Positions 1 to 7,527 of a DNA stretch of 23,681 bases are shown piece after piece (positions within the stretch are counted from its first letter, which is position 1; every line of letters begins with the position of its first letter). A model generated the notes under the pieces. That model made no database searches. It was given only the letters and a program-made list of their open reading frames with translations, and was not told where the DNA came from. The translations under genes and the position numbers were made by a program. The DNA is taken from assembly GCA_945862495.1 (NCBI GenBank), contig CAMAYM010000036.1, positions 1 to 23,681 of the forward strand, read 5' to 3'. Source of the stretch: Bordetella parapertussis (lineage in GTDB: Bacteria > Pseudomonadota > Gammaproteobacteria > Burkholderiales > Burkholderiaceae_B).

Positions 1-417
1 GCCTGCACGCTGGGACATCATATAAGGGATCACGGGCCGGGCAACGTTAAAAACGCCACCGACATTGGTATTGAGGACGGACGAGATTTCCTCATCTTCC
101 ATCGCGGCCATCAAGTTATCGCGAACAATTCCCGCGTTATTGATCAAGATATCAATGCGCTCACAACGCTCACCAATGGACTCAACCGCCGCCGCACATG
201 CGGCAGGATCACTCACATCGACTTGCATAGCGGTCGCCAGACCACTCGCGGCCGTCACGGCTGCAACCACTTCATCCGCAGCAGTTTGGTTGCCTTTGTA
301 AAAAAAGGTCACATTGACGCCCTCGCCTGCGAGCGTTTCAACAATCGCACGGCCAATTCCACGAGAACCGCCTGTCACAATGGCAACTTTGCCAGATAAG
401 CCAGATTTAAACGTCAT
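1..417 (-). CDS. FabG-like short-chain dehydrogenase, partial (N-terminal 139 residues)
   Basis: This is the N-terminal part of an NAD(P)-dependent short-chain dehydrogenase/reductase; the catalytic Tyr-Lys half lies beyond the left edge. I read it from the reverse strand with ATG at 417 and an open frame to base 1. The cofactor motif TGGSRGIG is at residues 15-22, and the NNAGIVRDNL segment followed by the TNVGGVFNV stretch is typical of 3-oxoacyl-ACP or acetoacetyl-CoA reductases (FabG/PhaB group). The start lies only 5 bases after the stop of the upstream reductase gene, so the two are probably co-transcribed and translationally coupled; I see no good Shine-Dalgarno sequence. SDR family membership is certain. 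The substrate is not, because the specificity-determining C-terminal part is missing. Confidence 0.85.
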   Translation of the reverse strand, partial: MTFKSGLSGKVAIVTGGSRGIGRAIVETLAGEGVNVTFFYKGNQTAADEVVAAVTAASGLATAMQVDVSDPAACAAAVESIGERCERIDILINNAGIVRDNLMAAMEDEEISSVLNTNVGGVFNVARPVIPYMMSQRAG

Positions 418-422
418 AATTT

Positions 423-1178
423 TTAACCCGAAATGGCGAAACCGCCGTCTACAACCAATGTGTGACCGTTGACCCATGCAGCCTCTGGCAAGCACAGCAG
501 ATACACCGCATCCGCCACGTTAGCCGGCAGCAGGCTAGGACCAGCAGGGGTACGTGCCGCAAATTCAGACAAAACCTGATCCCGATTGGGAAAGTGACTC
601 AAGGCATCGGTATCCACTACGCCGGCAGAAACAGTGTTGACGCGAATCCCGCGTGGACCGAGCTCTTGGGCCAGTGTCCGTACAAGCGACTCGAGTGCGG
701 CCTTGGACGCACCAATAAATCCGTAATGGGGCATCGCTCGCTGCGCACCCAGACTGGACATTGCCACGATACGACCCCCATTTTTCATCAGGGGAGCAGC
801 GTGCTGCGCGAGCAAATTCACCGCGAAAGCATTGGTCTCGAGACACCAGCGGAAATGCTTAAGCGTCATCTCCATCGCCGGTTTGAGTACCCCGGAAGCC
901 GCGTTACTGATGACGATATCCAGATGACCGAACTCTTTAGTAATGATTTCGAACATCTCAGCCACGCTATCGGGCACGCCCACGCTTGCCTGAACAGCGA
1001 TCGCGCGCCTGCCCATCGCACGGACCTCGGCGCAGACAGCCTCTGCTTCGTCAGAGCTGTTGTAGTAGTTGGCAACAATGTCACAACCGGCAGAGGCCAA
1101 TTTCAGGGCACACGCACGACCAATGCCGCGTGCGGCTCCAGTGACTAGGGCAACTTTACCGGACAGGGGCAGACTCAT
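423..1178 (-). CDS. SDR oxidoreductase resembling FabL-type enoyl-ACP reductase
   Basis: A complete 251-residue short-chain dehydrogenase. The Rossmann motif TGAARGIG is at residues 13-20 and the NAASGVLKP segment at about 92-100. The active site is unusual: the only tyrosine near the catalytic lysine gives Y152-x6-K159 instead of the classical Y-x3-K. That spacing is characteristic of enoyl-ACP reductases (FabI/FabL). From memory, Bacillus FabL also shares NNAASGVL, ISSLGS, SKAALE, DTDALKHFPNR and NTPAG, which match this protein closely (DTDALSHFPNR at 189-199). I infer an NADPH-dependent enoyl-ACP or enoyl-thioester reductase of the FabL type; a general SDR is the alternative. The FabG-like gene follows 5 bases after its stop, so the pair could supply the two reductive steps of acyl-chain elongation. 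The gene diverges from mmsA. Confidence 0.8.
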   Translation of the reverse strand: MSLPLSGKVALVTGAARGIGRACALKLASAGCDIVANYYNSSDEAEAVCAEVRAMGRRAIAVQASVGVPDSVAEMFEIITKEFGHLDIVISNAASGVLKPAMEMTLKHFRWCLETNAFAVNLLAQHAAPLMKNGGRIVAMSSLGAQRAMPHYGFIGASKAALESLVRTLAQELGPRGIRVNTVSAGVVDTDALSHFPNRDQVLSEFAARTPAGPSLLPANVADAVYLLCLPEAAWVNGHTLVVDGGFAISG

Positions 1179-1314
1179 AATGGGGGATTCACTCCAAAGG
1201 AAAGCGAAAGTTTAACCAAGATCAAGAAAAGCGACCAATATCCGTCTCAGACACGGTCTGACCATCTTACAATGAAGGATTGATTGATTCCGCCTTCACG
1301 CCAAAGGAACACGT
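1179..1314. promoter_or_regulatory. Divergent intergenic region between the SDR pair and mmsA
   Basis: These 136 bases separate the minus-strand reductase genes from mmsA and must hold both promoters. A TACAAT sequence at 1268-1273 is a possible -10 element for mmsA, but I find no convincing -35 element 17 bases upstream. The mmsA ribosome-binding site is an AAAGGAA sequence just before its ATG. I see no clear operator palindrome. Confidence 0.3.
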
Positions 1315-2838
1315 ATGTCCAAGCAGCCTCCCATGCCCATTATCCCCGCTGTCGCCTCGCAATGGATTCACGGTAAAGCCGTGACGCACCCGGGTGCACG
1401 GAGTCAGGACGTGTTTAATCCTGCGACAGGGCAAGCCACCCGCAAGGTCGAGCTTGCAAGCCTGGAGACCGTCAACGAGGCTGTTGCCAGCGCCAAAGCC
1501 GCCTTCCCTGCCTGGTCGGATACGCCCCCCATCCGCCGCGCGCGCATCATGAACAACTTTCTGGCGTTGCTCAATACCCACAAGGACGAGCTCGCTTCGA
1601 TCATTACACAGGAGCACGGTAAGGTATTTACAGACGCTCAGGGCGAAGTCATGCGCGGCATTGATATTGTCGAGTTCGCTTGCGGCATGCCACAACTGCT
1701 CAAAGGCGAATTCACCGATCAGGTCTCGACCGGCATTGACAACTGGACCTTGCGCCAGCCGCTTGGCGTAGTTGCCGGCATTACGCCGTTTAACTTCCCC
1801 TGCATGGTGCCGTGCTGGATGTTCCCCGTCGCGATTGCAGCGGGCAACTGTTTTGTGCTCAAACCCAGCGAACGCGATCCTTCAGCCTCGATTTTCATGG
1901 CAGAGTTGTTTAAGAAAGCTGGCCTCCCCGATGGCGTCTTTAACGTCGTCCAGGGCGACAAAGTCGCCGTTGACGGTTTGCTTGAGCACCCCGATGTCAA
2001 AGCCATCAGCTTTGTTGGCTCGACGCCGATTGCTCAATACATTTATCAACGCGGTGCGGACCTCGGCAAACGCGTACAAGCCCTTGGCGGCGCAAAGAAC
2101 CATATGGTCGTGATGCCCGATGCGGATATCGAGCAAGCGGTTGACGGCTTGATTGGCGCAGCTTACGGCTCGGCAGGTGAACGTTGCATGGCCATTTCAG
2201 TCGCAGTGCTGGTGGGTGATGTCGCTGACAAAATTGTGCCTTTGCTCGCTGAGCGTGCAAAAACACTAAAGATCAAAAATGGTCTGGAGCTTGATGCGGA
2301 GATGGGTCCGATCGTGACCCGCCAGGCACTCGAGCGTATCGAGGGCTATATCGATATCGGTGTCAAAGAAGGCGCCAAACTAGTAGTGGATGGTCGCGGA
2401 CACAAAGTCCCTGGCCACGAAAACGGCTTCTTTACTGGCGGCTCACTGTTTGATCACGTCACGCCAGAAATGCGTATTTACAAAGAAGAGATTTTTGGAC
2501 CTGTTCTCGGCTGCGTTCGCGTGAAAGACTTTGCTCAAGCTGTGGACCTCATCAATGCACATGAGTTCGGCAATGGCGTGTCTTGCTATACCCGTGACGG
2601 TAACGTGGCCCGCGAGTTTGGTCGCCGCATCCAGGTGGGTATGGTTGGCATCAACGTGCCGATTCCTGTGCCGATGGCCTGGCATGGTTTCGGCGGATGG
2701 AAAAAGAGCTTGTTTGGCGATATGCATGCGTACGGCGAGGAAGGTGTGCGTTTTTACACCAAGCAAAAGTCCATCATGCAACGCTGGCCTGAAACCATCG
2801 GCAAAGGTGCCGAGTTTGTCATGCCAACCGCCAAGTAA
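1315..2838 (+). CDS. mmsA: Methylmalonate-semialdehyde dehydrogenase (CoA-acylating)
   Basis: A 507-residue aldehyde dehydrogenase that converts methylmalonate semialdehyde (or malonate semialdehyde) and CoA to propionyl-CoA (acetyl-CoA) with loss of CO2. It acts in the cytoplasm in valine, beta-alanine and inositol breakdown. The family signature is clear: TPFNFPCMVPCWMFP at 157-171, the FVGSTPIA cofactor segment at about 233-240, and LGGAKNHMVV at 257-266, where hydrolytic ALDHs have LELGGK; the catalytic cysteine is C291 in GERCMA. The C-terminal GWKKSLFGDMHAYG segment is also typical. Length matches the family (about 500). An AAAGGAA sequence precedes the ATG. The stop overlaps the first possible queC start by one base (TAATG). 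No other valine-pathway genes lie nearby, so the metabolic context is not fixed by its neighbours. Confidence 0.95.
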   Translation: MSKQPPMPIIPAVASQWIHGKAVTHPGARSQDVFNPATGQATRKVELASLETVNEAVASAKAAFPAWSDTPPIRRARIMNNFLALLNTHKDELASIITQEHGKVFTDAQGEVMRGIDIVEFACGMPQLLKGEFTDQVSTGIDNWTLRQPLGVVAGITPFNFPCMVPCWMFPVAIAAGNCFVLKPSERDPSASIFMAELFKKAGLPDGVFNVVQGDKVAVDGLLEHPDVKAISFVGSTPIAQYIYQRGADLGKRVQALGGAKNHMVVMPDADIEQAVDGLIGAAYGSAGERCMAISVAVLVGDVADKIVPLLAERAKTLKIKNGLELDAEMGPIVTRQALERIEGYIDIGVKEGAKLVVDGRGHKVPGHENGFFTGGSLFDHVTPEMRIYKEEIFGPVLGCVRVKDFAQAVDLINAHEFGNGVSCYTRDGNVAREFGRRIQVGMVGINVPIPVPMAWHGFGGWKKSLFGDMHAYGEEGVRFYTKQKSIMQRWPETIGKGAEFVMPTAK

Positions 2839-2852
2839 TGTCGGGACTCGGT

Positions 2853-3548
2853 ATGACAAAAAGAGCAGTGTGCTTGCTAAGCGGTGGTCTAGATTCGACC
2901 ACCGTGCTCGCGATCGCGCAGGAAGAAGGCTACGAGGTGTTCGCCTTGAGCTTTCGTTATGGGCAACGTCACTCTGTGGAGCTTGAAAAAGCAACGGAGT
3001 TTGCGCGGACCCGTGGCGTCACGAAGCATGTCATCCTTGATTTGGATCTGCGCAGTTTCGGGGGCTCTGCCCTGACGGCAGATATTCCTGTTCCCAAGGG
3101 ACACTCTGTCGACGATATCAGTACGGGTATTCCAATTACCTATGTGCCCGCTCGCAATACGATCTTTTTAAGTCTGGCGCTGGGTTGGGCTGAGGTGCTC
3201 GGTGCGCAGGATATTTTTGTCGGCGTCAACGCGATGGACTACAGTGGTTATCCGGACTGTCGCCCTGAGTACATCGAGGCGTTTGAACACCTCGGTAACC
3301 TCGCGACCAAAGCGGGGGTCGAAGGCCATCAGCGCCTCAAAATTCGTGCACCGCTCGTCAAGATGACCAAGGCCGACATCATCCGTCGCGGCATGGCGCT
3401 TGGCGTAGATTTCTCGGAAACGACGAGTTGCTATGACCCAAGTCCAGAGGGCGCCCCTTGCAAGCAGTGCGATTCGTGTTTGCTACGTGCCAAGGGCTTT
3501 TCAGAGCTTGGGCTTAATGATCCACTTGATCTCAAATTTCCTGGCTAA
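2853..3548 (+). CDS. queC: 7-cyano-7-deazaguanine synthase
   Basis: QueC converts 7-carboxy-7-deazaguanine to preQ0 using ATP and ammonia, in the path to queuosine in tRNA. With the start at 2853 the protein has 231 residues, the usual family length. The ATP PP-loop motif SGGLDSTT is at residues 10-17, and four zinc cysteines (C193, C203, C206, C209; C-x9-C-x2-C-x2-C) lie near the C-terminus. An in-frame ATG at 2838 overlaps the mmsA stop as TAATG and would add five residues. I prefer 2853 because the protein then begins as MTKRAV, like known QueC proteins, and a CGGGAC sequence lies just upstream. The gene is probably read through from mmsA. No queD, queE or queF is in the window. Confidence 0.95.
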   Translation: MTKRAVCLLSGGLDSTTVLAIAQEEGYEVFALSFRYGQRHSVELEKATEFARTRGVTKHVILDLDLRSFGGSALTADIPVPKGHSVDDISTGIPITYVPARNTIFLSLALGWAEVLGAQDIFVGVNAMDYSGYPDCRPEYIEAFEHLGNLATKAGVEGHQRLKIRAPLVKMTKADIIRRGMALGVDFSETTSCYDPSPEGAPCKQCDSCLLRAKGFSELGLNDPLDLKFPG

Positions 3549-3566
3549 TCGAGCGACTCTCTAAAC

Positions 3567-3605
3567 GACCACAAATGAGCACATGAACTGAGCTCAGTCG
3601 TGGTC
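3567..3605. terminator. Imperfect hairpin between convergent queC and dctM
   Basis: GACCAC at 3567-3572 pairs with GTGGTC at 3600-3605, and inside it TGAGC pairs with GCTCA across a 3x3 internal loop. It fills the gap between two convergent genes and reaches the first base of the dctM stop codon. There is no T-run on either side, so it is only a candidate terminator or transcript-end stabiliser. Confidence 0.35.
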
Positions 3606-4879
3606 TATCGCGCTTGAAATGCCAACGAGAACTCAGGCACGTAGGTCACAAGCATCAGCACTACCAACATGATGGCGATAAAAGGCCATATTTTTGAGGC
3701 TACCTCTCCGAGCTTCAAACCGCTGATTGCCATACCCACAAACAAGCAGTAGCCGATTGGCGGCGCAGCCATTCCAATCGCAACGTTTGTCACAATGATG
3801 GCGCCAAAGTGAATAGGGTCGATCGCAAAGCTTTTTGCAATGGCAATCAACAGAGGACCCAGTACCACCATAATGGCGATTTCATCCATCACCGCTGCCA
3901 ACAAGAAAAAGGCAAGATTCAAAACAAGCAGCATTACCCACTTTTCTTGGATATTTTGCGATAGCCATGCCGCCAACTTGGGCGCGAGCTGCTCTTGTGC
4001 AATCAAAATGCCAAAGCCAGCAGAAAAGACAATGATGGACATCACGATTGCAGTGATTTTGAGCGAACGCCAAATGATGGGCGAAAGCTCTGCAAACTTA
4101 AGCTGCTTTTCAATCACCATGCCCACAAACAGCGCGTACACGCAGCTGACTACAGCGGCCTCGGTTGGTGTAAAGACCCCGCCGTAAATACCGCCCAGCA
4201 CAATCACGGGTGCTAACAGTGCCCAAATCCCCTCGCGCAAAGCTTGCCCAATTTCTTTAAGACTCGCGCGTTTCTGCGTCGGTATTTTGTTCCGCTTGGC
4301 ATGCCACCAACACACGACCATCAGACCAAAAGCCATCACCAAGCCGGGCAACACACCGGCACTAAACAGTCTCGAAATGGACTGTTCAGCAATCACGCCC
4401 CAGATGACAAACGCAATCGAAGGTGGAATGAGCGGTGCCAACACACCTGCACTCACGGCTAAGGCCGTTGCAAACCCTTTACCATAGCCCCGTTCAGCCA
4501 TCGCGGGAATCATGATCGCGCCGATCGCTGCAGTGGTCGCAGGCGCAGAGCCAGAAATTGCGGCGAAAATGGCTGCGGCCAAGACCGTGACGTGTCCAAG
4601 ACCCCCGGTCAAGTGGCGAACAAAAACATCTGCCACCTTGATTAAGCGCGCCGATAAACCGCCCGCCGACATCAACTCACCGGCCAACATAAAAAACGGT
4701 ATCGCCAGCAAAGAAAATGACTGCGTCCCCGCGAGGATCGACTGTGGCATCAGTAATGGCTCAATGCCCGCCACAAGCAAGGAAAGGGCCACCACAATAC
4801 CGATCGCAAACGCAAAGGGCACACCAAGCAACATCAACACACCAAAACCAGCGGACAACAACCACGCCACACTACTCAT
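3605..4879 (-). CDS. dctM: TRAP transporter large membrane subunit (DctM family)
   Basis: The large permease of a tripartite ATP-independent periplasmic transporter, which uses an ion gradient to import organic acids delivered by the binding protein. The 424 residues are almost entirely hydrophobic, with about a dozen membrane segments. Family landmarks include SLLAIPFFMLAGELMSAGGL near residues 55-75 and GSAPATTAAIGAIMIPAM near 110-130, with IGMAAPPIGYCLFVG towards the C-terminus. I start at the ATG at 4879; the TTG at 4882 directly before it is less likely. The start lies inside the end of the dctQ frame (8-base overlap), showing translational coupling. It is the last gene of the operon with dctP, dctQ and the LigI-like hydrolase. 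Confidence 0.93.
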   Translation of the reverse strand: MSSVAWLLSAGFGVLMLLGVPFAFAIGIVVALSLLVAGIEPLLMPQSILAGTQSFSLLAIPFFMLAGELMSAGGLSARLIKVADVFVRHLTGGLGHVTVLAAAIFAAISGSAPATTAAIGAIMIPAMAERGYGKGFATALAVSAGVLAPLIPPSIAFVIWGVIAEQSISRLFSAGVLPGLVMAFGLMVVCWWHAKRNKIPTQKRASLKEIGQALREGIWALLAPVIVLGGIYGGVFTPTEAAVVSCVYALFVGMVIEKQLKFAELSPIIWRSLKITAIVMSIIVFSAGFGILIAQEQLAPKLAAWLSQNIQEKWVMLLVLNLAFFLLAAVMDEIAIMVVLGPLLIAIAKSFAIDPIHFGAIIVTNVAIGMAAPPIGYCLFVGMAISGLKLGEVASKIWPFIAIMLVVLMLVTYVPEFSLAFQAR

Positions 4880-5342
4880 CAAGAGACTCCGCCCAAGGCA
4901 TCAGCCTCTCAAATGAAAATAAAGCAATCAGCACACCAAAGGTAGGGGCCGCTGCGTAAAGAAACTCAATCGGAAAACCTACCGCCGCTGAAGTTGAGCC
5001 GCGCGTTTCCTGAAAATACCCCCAGCCTGCATACGCAATAAACACACCCAAGGCCAGCAGCATTAAAGAGATTAGTTTCTCTAACCACTGATGCAAAGAG
5101 GCTGGCAATATGTTCAACATCAAATCCATCCTGGCATGCGTCATGCGTCGCACACCAATGGCCGTTGTGATCACAACAAGCCATGCGAAACCGAGTAAGG
5201 CAAGCTCTTCGCTCCAGCTCAGAGACTTGCCAAACACGTAACGCAAAAATACTTGCGCCGCCAGGGCGAGAAGCATCAGCAACACGAGTGTGACAGCTGT
5301 GAGCTTCAAGACCCTTTCTAAATAATCAAAATAACGGCGCAT
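4872..5342 (-). CDS. dctQ: TRAP transporter small membrane subunit (DctQ family)
   Basis: A 156-residue inner-membrane protein with four predicted helices (about residues 12-35, 47-65, 87-110 and 125-147), the layout of DctQ. This subunit pairs with DctM in the TRAP membrane complex. The LSWSEELALLGFAWLV segment at about residues 40-55 is the most conserved part of the family. The ATG at 5342 lies 27 bases after the dctP stop, and the 3' end overlaps dctM. Sequence similarity within DctQ is always low; the assignment rests on helix pattern, length and position between dctP and dctM. Confidence 0.9.
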   Translation of the reverse strand: MRRYFDYLERVLKLTAVTLVLLMLLALAAQVFLRYVFGKSLSWSEELALLGFAWLVVITTAIGVRRMTHARMDLMLNILPASLHQWLEKLISLMLLALGVFIAYAGWGYFQETRGSTSAAVGFPIEFLYAAAPTFGVLIALFSFERLMPWAESLDE

Positions 5343-5369
5343 CTGTATTCCTGCTTATTGCTTTTGAAA

Positions 5370-6365
5370 TTACTTAACGGAGTCAAGGGCCTGATTAACC
5401 ATAGACGCACCAACGGTCTTTTTAGCCTTTTCGTACATAGGCTGAACGGACGCACGGAAAGCCGCAACATCGCCCACGGTATTGACCTTCATGCCTTTCT
5501 TTTCAAGACCGCTCAGCAATGCTTTTTCGTTCTTTCCAGCAGCCAGACGCTGAATAGCAGTTGCTTGTTTACCCGCCTCGATGACCGCAGCTTTTTGCTC
5601 AGCATTGAGCTTGTCAAACACACGCTTGGAAAGAATCAGCTCAATGGCCGAGTATGTATGGTTTGTCAGCGACAAGAACTTTGTCACTTCATACATCTTG
5701 CTGCTGTCAATCACAGCAATCGGGATTTCCAAGCCATCAATGGTGCCTTGCTGAACGGCGGTAAAGGTTTCACCCCAAGCCATTGGCACTGCTGCGCCGC
5801 CCAAGGAGGTAAACATATCGATGAATACAGGATTTTGCATCACGCGATATTTCACACCCGAGACGTCAGCAGGAGCGCTGACAGGCTTTTTGTTGTTAAT
5901 CATCTGGCGGAAACCACCTTCCATATAGCCCAACACCATGATATTTTTCTTGGCTAACAGGGCGGTCAGATCCTGACCCACTTTACCGTCCAAAGCCTTT
6001 TGTGCTTGCGCTTCATTCGAGAACAGGAAAGGCAAGTCATTGATCTGGAAAGCGGGTTCGATCTGCGCGATCACGGCGTTGGTAATAATGGCTGAGTCCA
6101 CTGTACCGAAACGGACACCTTCCATCATTTGCTTTTCATCACCGAGCTGACGGTTAGGATAGAGCTGCACTTGCACTGTGCCTTTCGTCAGCTTTTCAAC
6201 CGCAGCTTTAAACGCGTGCGCGCCAACCGCATAGGGGTCGGTCGGGCTATCCGCCGTGGTCCAGCCCAGTTTGAGCACGGTCTGAGCGCTGGCCAGTGTT
6301 GGCATGGAAAAGGCAAAAGCTGCAGTTACAACGGCCGTAGCGGCCAAGAGGTGACGACGTTTCAT
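5370..6365 (-). CDS. dctP: TRAP transporter substrate-binding protein (DctP family)
   Basis: A 331-residue periplasmic binding protein for a TRAP transporter. Residues 1-27 form a Sec signal peptide (MKRR, hydrophobic core, ASA cleavage site). The mature part has the DctP pattern: LYPNRQLGDEKQMMEGVRFG at 68-87, GFRQM at 151-155, the VKYRVMQNP segment with the likely carboxylate-binding arginine R174, and WGETFTAVQQGTIDGLE at 197-213. A strong ribosome-binding site (AGGAGA) precedes the ATG. The substrate is probably an organic acid; the LigI-like hydrolase upstream hints at a lactone or its ring-opened acid, but the sequence does not name it. Confidence 0.94.
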   Translation of the reverse strand: MKRRHLLAATAVVTAAFAFSMPTLASAQTVLKLGWTTADSPTDPYAVGAHAFKAAVEKLTKGTVQVQLYPNRQLGDEKQMMEGVRFGTVDSAIITNAVIAQIEPAFQINDLPFLFSNEAQAQKALDGKVGQDLTALLAKKNIMVLGYMEGGFRQMINNKKPVSAPADVSGVKYRVMQNPVFIDMFTSLGGAAVPMAWGETFTAVQQGTIDGLEIPIAVIDSSKMYEVTKFLSLTNHTYSAIELILSKRVFDKLNAEQKAAVIEAGKQATAIQRLAAGKNEKALLSGLEKKGMKVNTVGDVAAFRASVQPMYEKAKKTVGASMVNQALDSVK

Positions 6366-6417
6366 GTTTTATCTCCTAGATAGTTTGAAACTTATAAATA
6401 AAAATCAGCAGTTAAAT

Positions 6418-7293
6418 TTAACGACCTACGAACGGTTCAAATCCATAAAGCTCTTCAGGATTTTGAACCAAAATTTGTTGGCGCAGCGCCTCGGTGGGTA
6501 ACCATTTAAAAACAGTGTCCGCAATATCGCCATCGTTGGGCATTGGCGCAGGAATATTGGGGTGCGGCCAGTCTGTTCCCCAAACCAGACGGTCAGTACG
6601 TGTGTTGAGCAAGGCATCAACAAAAGGCTGAATCGCTGCCCACTTGTTGGCGGGATCCACGACCCGGTATGCGCCCGACAGCTTGACCCAAGCCGTTCCC
6701 TCTTGCACGAGTGCGCACATATTTTTAAATCCTGCGTCATTGACGTCAGGCTTGGAGGGGTGTCCAAAGTGATCAAAAACGACTGGCACGCCTAGCTTGG
6801 AAGCCCAAACTGGAATGTCGGGCTGAGCGGCTACATCGACCAAAAACTGGATATGCCAACCGAACGGTTTGATTCGACGCGCCAGGGACTCGGCATCACT
6901 GAGCTGACTTCCGCCAGCAAACAAGATATTGACCCGCGTGCCGCGTGTGCCAGCCTGGTGGAGTCGCTCAATTTCAGCGTCGGTGCTGTCGACTGAAAGG
7001 ACGGCCACAGCACGCAAACGATCGGCATGTGCACGCATCGTGTCGTACAAGGTGCTGTGATCGTGACCATACACAGAAGGATGAACCAACACGGCACGAT
7101 CCGCACCAATGGTATTGTTCATCGCCTCGAAGGCTGCCCAAGGTGCGAGCGAGGGTGTGTAAGAGCGATTGGCGGTGTGAGGATAGATCGCAGGATCCTC
7201 AAACACGTGAAAATGGCAGTCAACCGTACCAGCGGGTAAGCGATTCTTTGGGGCAACCAAAGGATCGAAAGGTAAATATTCTGATGTCATCAT
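6418..7293 (-). CDS. Amidohydrolase-family protein resembling 2-pyrone-4,6-dicarboxylate lactonase (LigI-like)
   Basis: A 291-residue metal-dependent-hydrolase-fold (TIM barrel) protein of the amidohydrolase_2 group. Key residues visible are H27 and H29 in DCHFH, R117 and R120 in GTRGTR, H175 and H178 in FDHFGHP, R210 in KLSGAYR, and D241 in WGTDWPHP. This set matches the LigI/lactonase branch, whose members open carboxylated lactones; some related enzymes act on sugar lactones. It is the first gene of the operon with dctPQM, so its substrate is probably what the transporter brings in. ATG codons at 7293 and 7290 are both possible and I see no good ribosome-binding site for either. The family call is firm; the substrate is inference. 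Confidence 0.85.
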   Translation of the reverse strand: MMTSEYLPFDPLVAPKNRLPAGTVDCHFHVFEDPAIYPHTANRSYTPSLAPWAAFEAMNNTIGADRAVLVHPSVYGHDHSTLYDTMRAHADRLRAVAVLSVDSTDAEIERLHQAGTRGTRVNILFAGGSQLSDAESLARRIKPFGWHIQFLVDVAAQPDIPVWASKLGVPVVFDHFGHPSKPDVNDAGFKNMCALVQEGTAWVKLSGAYRVVDPANKWAAIQPFVDALLNTRTDRLVWGTDWPHPNIPAPMPNDGDIADTVFKWLPTEALRQQILVQNPEELYGFEPFVGR

Positions 7294-7527
7294 GATGTCG
7301 CGCGTTGTCCCTAGTATTTTTTTATTTGTGTCATATTAGTCTGACTGCAATTTAAGCACTACTGGGCAAAGAATGCGATTGACCTGCCCCCTGTGCAAAC
7401 TCAAAAAGGTTTAGGTATTCGGGTTATTACTAGCATTGCAATTCAAAGTTCATGTTTGTCGAAAGCAGATGCATAATCAATTGAAAACAGCGTTAACACC
7501 AGTCATTTCTCAACAAGGATTCAGATC
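7294..7527. other. Divergent intergenic region between the LigI-like operon and glpK
   Basis: These 234 bases are the longest gene-free stretch. They must hold the promoters of both divergent operons. The left third is AT-rich and carries the candidate minus-strand promoter/operator at 7333-7346. On the plus strand CATAAT at 7472-7477 is a possible -10 for glpK, with only a poor -35 (TTCATG, 7449-7454). A TTTGTCGAAAG stretch near 7455-7465 faintly recalls a GlpR half-site but is not a convincing palindrome. I see no RNA gene, riboswitch or repeat. Confidence 0.4.
7333..7346 (-). promoter_or_regulatory. Candidate -10 box overlapped by a small palindrome
   Basis: On the minus strand TAATAT (7338-7333) is a possible -10 element for the LigI-like/dctPQM operon. 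It abuts the 9-base perfect inverted repeat AGTCTGACT at 7338-7346, whose GTC-N-GAC core resembles operators of FCD-type GntR repressors. No regulator gene is present in the window, and the -35 match is poor, so this is tentative. Confidence 0.25.

Noticed and set aside
462..1148. 228-codon open frame on the plus strand
   Set aside because: It is antisense to the complete FabL-like reductase, with a composition unlike a real protein and no recognisable domain.
2443..2994. 183-codon frame on the minus strand across the mmsA-queC junction
   Set aside because: It lies opposite two well-supported genes and shows no domain.
4880..4882. TTG start for dctM
   Set aside because: An ATG follows directly at 4879, so the TTG is not needed.
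5358..5957. 199-codon open frame on the plus strand
   Set aside because: It is a shadow of dctP, which has a signal peptide, full family motifs and a strong ribosome-binding site.
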